DNA from: Ichthyophthirius multifiliis
Lineage: Eukaryota > Ciliophora > Oligohymenophorea > Hymenostomatida
NCBI RefSeq assembly: GCF_000220395.1
Contig: NW_004086327.1
Coordinates: 1-49,035 of the forward strand
Direction: 5' to 3'
Length of the DNA stretch: 49,035 nt
The position numbers and the translations under genes are program-made. Below are positions 1 through 11,248 of this stretch, in pieces (within the stretch, counting starts at the first letter, position 1; the number at the start of each line of letters is the position of its first letter). Below the pieces are notes generated by a model. The model made no database searches and was not told where the DNA came from. It worked only from the letters and a program-made list of their open reading frames with translations.

Positions 1-401
1 AAATATTTTAAAATAAATAAAATTCTTTTAATTTAAAATAAAAAAGAATGAAGTTAAACAAAAAGTAAATTTTATGTGCATAAAAATAAAATAAAATATA
101 TATATATATATAAATTAAAATTAGATAAATAGATAAATAAAAATTATATATTTTATGCATTAAAAGTAAAATAAAATTATATATATAAATAATTAATTTA
201 AATAAAAAAATTAAACAAGAAATAAAATTATAAAATATTAAAATCTAAATATTTTATAAAAAAATATAGTAAAATATATAAAAAAAAACATAAATAAAAA
301 TAAATAAATAAATAAATATAAATAAAATAATAAATAAATAAATAATTAATTTAATAAATATTTATAAATATTAATAATTATTTTTTATATAAATAAATAA
401 A
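1..401. other. AT-only spacer
   Basis: Nearly pure A/T sequence with TA and TAAA runs. I see no coding frame, RNA gene or clear motif. It lies immediately upstream of the TMEM184-like start codon. Confidence 0.6.
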
Positions 402-1992
402 ATGAATAATTTTACCAATTTTTAACATCAAAACTTTTAACAAAATTTAGATAATTTAGGTGAAAAGTTTTGCCCTTTTTATTTTAAATGTGATTCTTTT
501 TGTTTAGAATAAAGTTATTAATATAATTTTGGAATAGCAGGAATATTAATGTTTATATCTCTAATATTTTCTTTTTATTATATATTAAGACACTTTTAAC
601 ATTTTACAAATCCTCATTTTTAATCAAAAATTATTAGTAAAAACTTAATAATTTTTTGTTTAAAAATATTTATAGTAATATTACTTATGGCTCCATTTTA
701 CGCAACAATTTCTATGTCTTCTATTATTTTTAATGTAATAAACTTAATATATTAAAAATAAATATTAATAAATATTAAACTAAAAGTTATACTCTATAAA
801 TATCGATTATTATTTTAATATACACAATAATTTATAAATTTATATTAAAAATAAAATTTAAATGCTAAGGAAGCAGAAATATATTTAACATTAATTAGGG
901 ATGTATATGAAGCATTTTTATTATTTACTTTTTTTTATTTGATTTTTTCTTATTTAGCATATGATTAAGAATAAGTAAAAAATAAATATAAAAAATTAAA
1001 ATCTTTAATTTATATAGTAATAAATTATAGATGAAAGAGTTTATATATTAATGTGTTAATCTTAAAAAGAAATACATCATATGTTTCCATTTAATAAATG
1101 TACAAAACCATATAAATTAACAAGGTTTATTTATCATTTTTTAATATATATATATATATATATATAATATTTTTAAATTAATTTAATTATATATTAAAAA
1201 GCACTGCAAAAGCAAAATACTTTACATATAGATGCAAGAAATTCGTACTATAATGCTTTGTTTTGAAACCTATATGTTCGCTAATTTTAATAATATTAGC
1301 TATTTTTTAAGAATATTCGATTCCATTTATAGTATAAAATATAAATTAAAAGTATATTAAAAAAATAAATAAGTATGGTATAGAAATTTTTATGAAGATT
1401 GTTATAGCAATATCTGTAACTTATTCTCTTTATTATTTAATTTTGTTTTATTATGCATTAAAAAAACCTTTAAGTCCTTTTCATCCTTTGTTAAAATTCT
1501 TAACAATAAAAATTATTTTATTTTTTACTTTTTGGCAGACAATTACTTTGTAATTATTTGGAAGCTATTTATTAGAATGTTTTGATCAAAATTCTATTTT
1601 TTTTGAAGAATAAAGAATTATTAGTGGGATAGAAGTTATTTTTCTAAAAAAATAATATATATAAATATAATAATAATAAAAAATATATATAGAACACTTT
1701 AGTTTGCTTTGAAATGGTTATTATGTCTATTGCTGGAGGAATAGCTTTTAGTTATAAACCTTTTATTGATGGAGTTATAAAAAAAGTTAATATTCTTGAT
1801 GTCATTAAGGACAATGCATCTACATTTAAAAAAGATTTCAGACTTATTAAGCCTAGAAAAATGGGATTTAAAGCAAAAACAGAATAGTCTAAATACAATC
1901 CAACTGGACCTTCTTAATAATAAGAAATCTAAATTGAAATGTTTTAGAAAACAAGTGATTTAAATAAATCTTTACTTTAGGCATATGTGTGA
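402..1992 (+). CDS. TMEM184 / organic solute transporter alpha (OST-alpha) family membrane protein, several introns
   Basis: In the ciliate code the ATG at 402 opens a frame with a first hydrophobic helix (GIAGILMFISLIFSFYYI), then RHFQHFTNPHFQSKII and LLMAPFYATISMSSIIF. These match the TMEM184/OST-alpha signature (HFTNPxxQ..IIRILLMVPIYA). Further exons give IYLTLIRDVYEAFLLFTFFY, HCKSKILYIQMQEI (equivalent to CkxGiLQY) and KPLSPFHPLLKFLTIKIILF followed by FTFWQ, and the last gives VCFEMVIMSIAGGIAFSYKP. Together these cover a seven-helix protein of the family. The hydrophilic tail ends at TGA 1990-1992. Introns are AT-only; approximate ones lie near 735-786, 975-1020, 1122-1200, 1290-1380 and 1630-1690. 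The exact borders, and possibly one shift near 1200, are unresolved. Family members are proposed transporters or membrane organisers; the substrate here is unknown. Confidence 0.8.
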
Positions 1993-2623
1993 AGATTAAA
2001 TTAGTTATAATTTATTTAATATTATAGTATAATTATATATTCTAAGCTTTTTTATTTTAGGAAGTTTAATTCTTAATTATTTATATTAGAAGTATTTAAA
2101 AACCTTAAAATTTTTTTATTATTTTCCTTTATAATCTATATAAGAGAATTAAAAAAAGTATAAGATAAAAAGTTAATATTTTTTTTATTAATAAATAACA
2201 TATATATATAATTTAATTTTATAATTTTAATACTTTTTTGATTTATATTCTAAATAGAAAATTAAATATAATTGAATATATTAATAAAATAAAAACTCAC
2301 ATATATTGTAGAATTAATAATATAGATTATCTTATATATACATATATTATAATAAATTTATAAATAAAAATATAATTTTTATGGCATAATATTTCTGTTG
2401 TTTTAAAAATATGAATAAACTTATAAAAAATGATTTAAATTCTTAATTTTTTTTATAATTATTATTTTTCAAGATTTATATTCAATTTTAATAATAAATA
2501 GGCAAAATAACCAATATAAATAATTAAATATACAAAATCAATTATATTTATCAAAAACAATTTAATTATTATTGATATAAAATAAATATTAAAATATAAA
2601 AAATATATATATTATAAAAATAA
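1993..2623. other. AT-rich spacer
   Basis: Spacer between two same-strand genes, almost only A/T with TA runs. It presumably holds the 3' end of the TMEM184-like gene and the promoter of the COQ10-like gene. I recognise no specific site. Confidence 0.5.
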
Positions 2624-3457
2624 ATGTTTACATTACTTTTAAAAAGAAGCATTCATTATAAATAAAAGTCTACTTTTCCTTTTAAAGCATAAAACTTTTT
2701 TTAAGTAGTTTACGAAGTAGAGAATTATAAATTATTTCTTCCATGGTGTAGTGAATCAGTAATAACAAAAAAAACAAATAATAAATAGTTTGAGGCTTAA
2801 TTATATGTAGGTTTTAAAATATATTAAGATTCATATTTATCTAATGTTTATTGTAATGTTGAAAAAGATAATTATTAGATATCTTCTTATTCAAATAATA
2901 TATCTTTATTTAAAGAATTAAAAAGCATATGGGATATAAAGCCTATTAACGATAATAAATGTGAAATAGATTACACTATTTATTTTTAATTTTAGAATAT
3001 TTTATATTAATAAGTAGCTTAGTTATTTTTAGACAATGTCATAAAAACAGTAAATTCAGCATTTGAAAAAAGGGTTTTGTATTTGCAAAAAATTAATTAC
3101 TTTGATAAAAATACTTTACATTTAATTAAAGAATTAGATAAAAAATCTGATAAATAAAAAATTAATAAAATAGAAACTGAAACAAACTAATAAATTGAAA
3201 GCATTTTATTTTAATAAGAATCAGAAATAATTTAGTTGAAAATTAAAGAATATTTAAATTCTATCTATTAATAAAATCTTATCTAAAAATAAGAATTGGA
3301 ATCTATTCAATATTTTCTTTATTAAAATACTTAAAGAGATTTAATAATTGATGCTTATAAATTATTTATTTTAAATAGTGAAATGTTAGGACTAAATAAA
3401 GAAAACTAATAATATAAATTTATTAACTTTTTAAAAGAAAAAATCCTACTTATATGA
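2624..3457 (+). CDS. COQ10-like coenzyme Q-binding START-domain protein with a C-terminal extension
   Basis: One uninterrupted exon of 278 codons including TGA (277 residues) in the ciliate code. Residues about 25-150 match COQ10: YKLFLPWCSESVI, FEAQLYVGFKIYQDSYLSNV, LKSIWDIKP, CEIDYTIYFQFQNILYQQVA, and VIKTVNSAFEKRV. COQ10 proteins are mitochondrial START/polyketide-cyclase-fold lipid binders that bind coenzyme Q and help its function in respiration. The N-terminus (MFTLLLKRSIHYKQKS) is basic and hydrophobic, as expected for a mitochondrial presequence. COQ10 proteins normally stop soon after the AFExR helix. This one continues for about 120 residues of Gln/Lys/Glu-rich helical sequence with no recognised domain. 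The start is the first ATG and leaves no unexplained N-terminus. Confidence 0.88.
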
Positions 3458-3709
3458 AAATATTAAAATACTAAAAAATAACTAATTATATTGTATTTTT
3501 GATTATATAAAATACAAATAATTTTCTAATAAAATATTATTGTATGTTTATTAATCTAATACATATAAATTTACAATCCTTGTGAATATTATTTATATAT
3601 ATATAAAAAAAATATCTTTTATTTTAAATTAAATATGTATTGATATAAAATTGCATATAAAATTAAAAAATAAAGAAAATAAAATAAAATATTAATATAA
3701 AAAAATAAT

Positions 3710-4744
3710 ATGAGTGAAGAGTTATTAAATTTAAACCTAGGATAATCCCAAAATACAGTTAAAGTTCATCCACTTGTTCCCTTACAAATATTAGAATTTA
3801 TCTTACCGTAACTAAGGATAAAAAGTAATGGGCTCCTTACTTGGAATAGTACATTCTTCTTATATAGAAATAACAAACTGCTATTCAGTACCTGAAAAAT
3901 AATAAAAAGAAGACGTATAATAAAAAAAAAAAATATCTATAAATTAATTTCAATAAAAAAGCAAAAGCAATATTTAGATACAAATTATCATAATATAATG
4001 TTTAATCATAATTCTTCAGTTTATCCTTAAGAAAGTTTATTAGGAGGATTTGTTACTGAGAGTGAAAGACTAGAAAGTGATTTAATTAATTTATCGAATT
4101 TTTATAGTTAAAAAGAAGTAGGATTCGTTACTTAGCCAGGATTAGTTTCTCCTTTAATATTATCAATAGATCCTAAATTAAAAAACAATAATTTTAATTT
4201 AAAAGTGTGATTTTTAGTATAAATGAATATATATTTTTTATATTATAAAATAGGTTTTATCTTATGATAAATAATTAGATTTATGTTAATTTTGTGGAAT
4301 TTTACCTTTTAAAAATATTTCAGTTAATGTTGAATTTAGTGAAGAAAAACTTAATGAAGGTAAATAATTTTATAAATTTTATTTTATATATTTATTTGTA
4401 ATTTAGTTCCAATGTTTATTCAATAAATGAATTAATCTTAAATTAATACAAGATTTTTAAATTCAGAAAACGTTTAATAACTTTTAAAAGAGTTAGACTA
4501 GAACTTGATTGTCATACAAAAGAAAGTACAAGATATTGTAAATAGAAATGCCGAATCAGATGAAAATCTAGGAAAATAAATCAAAAGATTGCTGAATTTT
4601 ATTCCAAATTTAGGTTAATAAGAATATTAAAAAAGCTTAGAAAAAACAAACTAAGATGTCTTATTAGTTTAAGTATTATCTAACTTAGCCAAAACACAAA
4701 CTTTAATAACAGAAAAATTAAATCAGGTTTCAATTAATGTTTGA
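3710..4744 (+). CDS. Eukaryotic translation initiation factor 3 subunit F (MPN domain), apparent one-base shift
   Basis: The N-terminus has TVKVHPLVPLQILEFILP followed, after a shift, by NQGQKVMGSLLGIVHSSYIE and ITNCYSVPE. This is the eIF3f MPN signature (VKVHPvVlfsILd...RvIGtLLG...veVtNcf.VPh). ESLLGGFVTESERLESDLIN precedes VGFVTQPGLVSPLILSID. No JAMM zinc-binding set is visible, as is usual for eIF3f, which is structural. The C-terminal helices (LNFIPNLGQQEYQKSLEKTN, DVLLVQVLSNLAKTQTLITE, KLNQV) match the eIF3f tail strongly. Introns lie at about 4207-4255 and 4360-4405. The frame changes by one base near 3809 (after ILP). No homopolymer is present there, so an error, a real mutation and an unusual feature all remain possible. 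eIF3f is a core subunit of the 43S pre-initiation complex. Confidence 0.85.
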
Positions 4745-5519
4745 AACTGATTTTTTTTATGATTTTTAAATATATATATATATATATACGTATGTATTTA
4801 TTTAATTAAATATATTATTAATATTAAATAATTAAATAAATATTCTATATATATTTCTTTTTTAAAAATTATTTATTATTGTAAAATAAAAAATCGAGAT
4901 ATGAAAGTTTTTTTAAATTAATTTAAAATAAATATTTGATAAATTCTAAAATAATAATATACACTTAAATTTCTAAAATGGATTATTCTATTATAACATC
5001 CTATATATATTAAAAATAATTATCCTAAATTTTCATCAATATAATTGACAAAAAATATTTAATTATGTTAGCATTTTTAAACATAATTATATTATATGAA
5101 ATGTCATACAGAGCATCTCCACTATTTTAACAAAAACCCTTATAAAAAAAATTAATAGTATAAACAATTATATAATTAAATTATATTTATTAATAACAAA
5201 GATACTAATTTTTATAGTTTATATTAAAAAATAAATTATAATTAAAAAAGATAATTGCTTTAAAAAATAAAGTCAATACTAAGTCTTTAAAATTTGATTT
5301 TTAGTTATATAGGATGTTTTTATATAAATAAATGAATTTTAATATAAACAATATTTAGTATTAAATTGAATTTATATTATTAAATTTAAAATAAAATATA
5401 TTATAAAAGCTATAACTATCAATCTGTATATTTATTATTTTATTTTATTATTAATAATTTTTTTTAAAAAAAAATATAAGTTTTTTTTTTTTTTTTTTAT
5501 AATATTTTATAATATTTTA
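4745..5519. other. AT-rich spacer between convergent genes
   Basis: It separates the stop of eIF3f from the stop of the minus-strand gene to the right. It holds (TA)n near 4770-4789 and poly-A/poly-T runs near 5461-5500. I see no coding frame. Confidence 0.5.
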
Positions 5520-7795
5520 TCATTTTTAGCATTATATTAATAAATCATTAAACGGCTTAATATTCACATCATCGTTTTAAAAAGATGGATAAAGTAAATA
5601 TCCTAAATAAGATAAAGGATGCTAGAATATAGGAATACTTTCAATAATTTTATAAGGTTTAATTATAGGTATAAGCATCATAAATTGATTAGTAAAAATG
5701 ATATTAAATCCAACTTTTAATTTATCCAAATTGAATTCTTAAATAAATATTTCAACCATCTTTTTATAATATTTTGATAGTTTTTTAAACTTTATTTTAG
5801 AATCACATTTATAAAAATATATTAAATGAGGAAATTCAATGCATTAAACTTTTTTTTTTTTTTTAAAAAAAAAAATATAAATTAAATTTACTTTTTAAAA
5901 TTTTTTTATCTATTTATTATCCTTTAGACTTATTATGAATTATTACATTTTCAATTGAAATATAACTAAATTATGGATCTTATTCATTTTATTTTTCTGA
6001 TAAAATTTTAATTAAACATTCGTTTTTATATGCATTAGCAATTAATTTTCTTAAAAAAACATTTATTACACCTTACTATAAATCAAAATAACCTTTATAT
6101 TCAAAAGGAAGAAATTAAAAAGTTATAAAACAATCTACTTTTTTCAATATTTTAGTTATTTTTTCGAAATCAAGTTTAGATAAAGGCTTAAATATATCAA
6201 TAAAATCCCTATTTAATCTACTTTTGTGAGGAAAGCTTATAGGTTCTGGCAAATCTAATGTCATGGATTATTATTAGGCTTATAATTCTTTCAATTCTTC
6301 ATATTTTTTTTATATTTTTTACCATTTTATCTATTTTTTCTATTTTTTTATCAAAATAAGCTATCATTGGTTTCTCTTTATTATTTATATCATAATTTTC
6401 AAAAATAATCATCTATGAATCAAATAAAGGATTTGGATCAAAACATAAATAATAATTATCTTTAAGCTTTTTATTAAAAAATATATAATATAATGAATGA
6501 ATTTATAAAAATATTTTTCTACATCTTTTATCATGTATTATTATAAATCAATTAGTTTTTTTTCAATTTTTTCATTTTCATTTAAAAGAATATCTTCTAT
6601 TATTTAATAACTTGGCATTTGTTCTTCAGGATTTTCTTAGTTTTGAAAAATCTCATTTTATTATAATTCTTATTCATCAATATTTTCATTAGAAATTTAT
6701 TCAATTTCTTCTTCTTATTCATTTAAAATTGTATCATGAATTTAATCCATTTCTTTCTAGTTTAAATACTTTTAGTTTAATTAAGATTTGCAAATTTTTA
6801 AAGAATTTAACATAATACCATCATATAATGAATGATCAGGCAGAAAATAATCATTTGCAGCTATAAATTATAAATCTAAATCATCTAAATAAATAAAAAA
6901 AAAAAAACATAAATAAATAAATATATATATATATATTATATATATTTAAATATATATTTGATTATATAAATATTTAAATATGTATTTTTTTTATATATTT
7001 ATATATATAAATTTACTATTATTTCAAATATATATTATTTTTTTTACCTTTTTTTATAATTATTTTATTAACTTTACTTTCTTGTTTGATAGGTTATATA
7101 ATTTTTGGTTGTATTTTTTGTTCTTCTCTTATATAAAACTTTTTTTTACAATATAATATACAATTTAATCAATTTTTACTTATAATCCTTCGTTTATTAT
7201 ACGTTTGAATATTCCCAAAGTAGGTTTTATATATTGTATATCTAGATTGTGTTTTAAATTATCAATAATTTTTTCTTCTAAATTTTTTTTATTTTTTTCC
7301 TTATTTTTCTTTATTTTTAATTGCTTTTATACTTGTTTTATATTTATCTTTTAAAAATATTTAATTTATTTAATGTAAAATGTAGTAATTTTAACCTCTT
7401 TTGTAACTAAATTATCATATTTATCAATTCCGAATTTAGATAAAGCTAGTTCTTTGAAATTTTCTAAACTTCCAATTAAATATCCATCTAAAGTAAAAAT
7501 TATTGGATTTAGTTTTTTTTTAAATCCATATATTCTGCAAATCTTATAAATAATTTATTAAAAAAATATTATAATTTATTTTTATTTTACTTCATTAATG
7601 TAGTTTTTCCATTCAGATTCATCTTTAATTATTATTCTAAAGTCAATGTTAAAAAATAAAGATTTTATTTAATTAAGAATATTTTCACACTTTGATTTAT
7701 TTATAAAAATATATTAAAAAACTAGATATTATTCGGTTTTTTACTATAGCCATTTCTTCTTTATCTGCTGAACCTGCAATTATATAGCTGCTCAT
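5520..7795 (-). CDS. Multi-exon protein: MDH1B-like N-terminus and Ap4A phosphorylase (ATP adenylyltransferase)-like C-terminus
   Basis: The first exon (ATG at 7795) begins MSSYIIAGSADKEEMAIVKN, and later exons give NIDFRIIIKDESEWKNYINE and NPIIFTLDGYLIGSLENFKE. This resembles the thioredoxin-like N-terminus of MDH1B (MAKFVIAGRADC...DFRI...W). A Lys-rich stretch and an acidic linker (residues such as DTILNEQEEEIEQISNENID) follow. The last exons contain EFPHLIYFYKCDSK, LKVGFNIIFTNQFMMLIPII and HPLSYLGYLLYP. This pattern resembles the C-terminal domain of Ap4A phosphorylases (F.Ha...yN.ilT..wM.liPR...n..gy.G.ll). A phase-1 intron at about 6735-6900 joins the two halves in frame, so I call one gene; two adjacent genes is the alternative. 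A one-base shift at a T-run near 7709 interrupts exon 1. The stop is TGA at 5522-5520. The middle section is not recognised, and catalytic activity is not shown. Confidence 0.5.
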
Positions 7796-8777
7796 TAAAT
7801 ATTAAATTATATATTAAAATAATTTTATTTATAAAATAATAATATTAATTCTAAAATTAAAATTTTATTTATAAAGTATTTATAATTATATATTTGCTTT
7901 TTTTGAGTATTATAATGAATTTATAAATATTGTATATTTATTATTATATTAATATATATTAAATCAATATTATTATTTACAAAAAAAATATTATATTTAA
8001 ATAATAAAATTATTATTTTTTATAAAATACTAATAGTTACTAAATTAAAAATAAGATTAAAAAATTTAAGATAACCAGATATAAATGTTTTTTAATTGAA
8101 ATAAAATTTTAATAAAAAAAAATATTATAAAAAAGATTTTTTATATTTTGTAATTTAAAAAAATTATTTTACTTTGTTATGTGTATTTTTTTAATTTATA
8201 TACATTTATAATTAAATAAGATAAAATTAATATAAAAATACATATTAATAAATATATTAAATATTATATATTTTATTGTATAATATATTAAATATGTTAT
8301 ATTATATTTATATATATATTAAATATATATAAATATATATAATATATATTCTTTATAAATTTAATGAAATATATTTTTATAATCAAATTATCAATATTAT
8401 ATTATATTTATATATATTTTTATCTGACATCGATAAAACATTATGTATTTTCTAAAATTAATTAAAATAATTTTTTTTTTTTTTTTAATAAATCAGTATT
8501 TTTTAAAAAATATCATATTTCTCTATGACTTATTATCTTATTATTTTTGATAAATAGATATTTATTTTTATATTTTTTATGTATTTTTAATTATTATTTT
8601 TTTTATAATTTTTTTGATAATTGTATATAATTTCGAATATATTTAATTTTAATAATTTTAAAGATGAAATAATACATTATTAATTAATGAATAATAAGAG
8701 CTACATATATAAAAATAAAAATATAATCATAATATAAATATATTTATATATCCACATTAAATAAAAAATAATAAATA
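7796..8777. other. AT-only spacer
   Basis: Low-complexity A/T sequence with long T runs and TA repeats between two minus-strand genes. No frame or motif is supported. Confidence 0.5.
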
Positions 8778-9897
8778 TCATTTCTTTTTCTTTTTCTTTC
8801 TTTTTTTTTTTCCTCCTCCCAAAAATACTTCTTTAGCAATTTTATCGTATATTTTTTTATTTTTTACATTAGTTTCTTCCAAAAAGCCTCTCCATTTTGT
8901 TTCTTTATCTTATCTTTAAGCTTCTATTCTTACATTAATATTTTCTTATGCCATTCTTTTAGATTCTTGATTTTAATGAATAATTTACGAGATATTTTCT
9001 TCAATACTCATTTTTTTCCTTTCAAGAAATTCCTCTAATCTTTAATCATCATAATCTTATTTATTTTTTTTAATTTTTCTTAGATTTTTCTCACATCTTC
9101 TAAACCCATATTGGGATTTTGATCAATATCTAAATTAATAATAGTATCATTTTTTTCAAGCATTTCTAACAACATTTGACTGCAATTTTTATCCAAATTA
9201 GTATTAGTCAAATTCAAACATAACAAAGTATCATTTTTTTTCAAAATCTAAGCCAAAACTTCAATTCCATGAAAATCTTTACCTCCATTAGTAAGGTCAT
9301 TACCTTCTAAATCAACAACTCTAATAGTATTATTCTCTTCTAATAAATTTGCTATAGCAGCACAAGATTTAGGACCAAGTAAATTTCCTTCAAGTTCTAA
9401 TCTTTCTAAAACAAAGTTTTTTTTTAGATTATTAGCTATTTCAATACCTTCACTATCTCTAATATTTTTACGACACATATTTAATCCTTTAAAGAAAAGT
9501 TTTTTTCTACAGCCTTTACAAGAATTGGAATTTGGGCTGGTCTTAAATCCGATCCTGATATTGTGAAATCTAAGGTGGTCGAGTTTTATTTTAAATCATT
9601 AATCATATTACCAAATTTTCCTTTTAAAGTTGATATTTGTTAACGCTCTTCAGCTTTCTTTCGCTCTTCTTCTTTTTTATTTTATTCTTCTTATTACATT
9701 TTCTTTTTGCGCTCTTCATACATCTTATGAATTTACATTTCTTTTTCTTGACGGGCTTTTAATTATTGTTCCAATTCTGCTTTCTTTTTTCGCTCTTCGG
9801 CTTGCTTTTTAGCATATAATTCCTAAGTTCTCTTTGTATTAGGAAGAATCTCTGTTATTCGAGGTTTTGGTTTTTCCTCAAGTAACTTTTCTATCAT
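8778..9897 (-). CDS. Leucine-rich-repeat protein with N-terminal coiled coil (tropomodulin/LRRC74-type repeats)
   Basis: The ATG at 9897 starts MIEKLLEEKPKPRITEILPN. A highly charged helix of about 70 residues (KKQAEERKKKAELEQQLKAR, KMYEERKKKMQQEEQ) probably forms a coiled coil. The LRR block follows: LDFTISGSDLRPAQI, LNMCRKNIRDSEGIEIANNL, LERLELEGNLLGPKSCAAIA, IRVVDLEGNDLTNGGKDF, LLCLNLTNTNLDKNCSQMLL, IINLDIDQNPNMGLEDV. These are ribonuclease-inhibitor-type repeats. The tail is a second charged helix ending in a run of lysines before TGA (8780-8778). Two one-base shifts, near 9490-9505 and in an A/T run near 9063-9070, interrupt the frame. Adding one base at each gives exactly 374 codons, so homopolymer undercalls are likely. 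No catalytic domain is seen; it is probably a scaffold or cytoskeletal protein. Confidence 0.75.
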
Positions 9898-10657
9898 TTT
9901 TTTTTTGTTCTTTTTTTTTAAATATATTTTTTATAAGAAAAATAGTTTTTTTTTTATTTAAAGTTTTTTTGTTTTTTTTTTGAATTTTATTTATATTAAT
10001 TATTTGATATTTTTTTTTTTTTTTAAGAATTATAATGTTATTATAATATTGATTTTTTTTTTTTTTAAAAAAAAAAAAGAAGTTATCCTTTTTGATTATA
10101 ATAAAATAATTTATTTATTAATTCTAATATGAAAAATATATTCTATGTTTTAGAAAAAAATAATATATTTTATATATATTACATATTAAACCATTATTTC
10201 TCAAAATTATAGGATTTTTTTAGTTTAATATAAAACATTAAATTCTTTTAAGCAAATTTGCATTATATTTTTTTAAACTTAATATATTTATTAAAAAAAG
10301 ATATTAATAAAATTAAATTAAATAATAATAAATTATCTTTATAAATATATAAAATAATAATTTAACTTAATATCATTAAAAAATATTTAATTTCGTTCTA
10401 TTTTAAGATAGTTTTATATAATGTATTAATTATTAATATTTTAATATTTATAAAAGAAATATATTAAATAATTTAAATATAAATACAAGTAATTATCTAA
10501 AAATATTTTTAAAAAATATAAATAAAATTATGAATAAATTAAATAATGAATAAATTTTTTCTACTTATATATATTATTATAAATTAATATATATGTATAT
10601 AAATTAGATTTTTTTTTTAATAATTTATATTTAATAATTAAAGTTGTTCTTAATCAT

Positions 10658-11248
10658 TCAATAAGAATTAGATGATTGGGAATTAAATTATTATGAATTA
10701 GTAAGATTTTTGAAAAATTATAATCTATTATTTAATTTAAATAAGTTAGGATAATTTAATTTTTATATAAATTTATTATTCTTCTCTTATTTTTAATGAG
10801 AAAAATTACATCTTATTCCGTATTTGCAAACTTATAGTTCAAAATACTGGATACATTACTTAGTTTTATATTAATTACTTGAAATAGCTTTTTAATTCAA
10901 TTATTCTTTTCCATGAGCAAATTTACATTTATCATTATATTTGCAAGAACCAAAAATAGACCAATTTTTACACATTTCAGTTTTATAATTTTTATACTAT
11001 TATTAGTTTTTTCCTGCATTAATTATATTGAAAAAAAAATCATCTTCTTATTATTCTTTATATTCTTCTTAGTCATAGCATGTAGATTTATCAGAAGTAT
11101 CACTTTGTTAATTATAAACGTTAGTAAAATCGTTTGGTTTTACTAATAACTATATTGGATTTAAGTGAGATATTTAATTTTGTACTAAAAATTGTTATTT
11201 TAAAGGATAATTTAATGTTTGAACATTATTTTATTGCATTTAAATCAT
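10658..11248 (-). CDS. TTP/ZFP36-type tandem CCCH zinc-finger protein
   Basis: Single-exon frame of 197 codons including TGA (196 residues) in the ciliate code. Two fingers fit C-x8-C-x5-C-x3-H exactly: CKNWSIFGSCKYNDKCKFAH and CIQYFELQVCKYGIRCNFSH. Each is preceded by the family lead-in (NYKTEM and QYKTKQ, compare R/KYKTEL). About 19 residues separate the fingers, close to the 18 of tristetraprolin. Proteins of this type bind AU-rich elements in mRNA 3' UTRs and recruit decay or translational repressors, so a cytoplasmic mRNA regulator is the likely role. The N-terminal half is Gln/Asn-rich and acidic, and the C-terminus is a short basic Asn/Gln-rich tail. The start is the outermost ATG; an in-frame ATG three codons later is equally possible. 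Confidence 0.9.

Noticed and set aside
8270-8345. Palindromic TATATTAAATATATATAA blocks as an origin or inverted-repeat element
   Set aside because: Expected from A/T-only microsatellite sequence; no unique arms or target-site duplication.
10913-11146. Hydrophobic plus-strand frame of 77 residues
   Set aside because: It is the antisense shadow of the CCCH zinc-finger gene, whose minus-strand frame has exact finger spacing.
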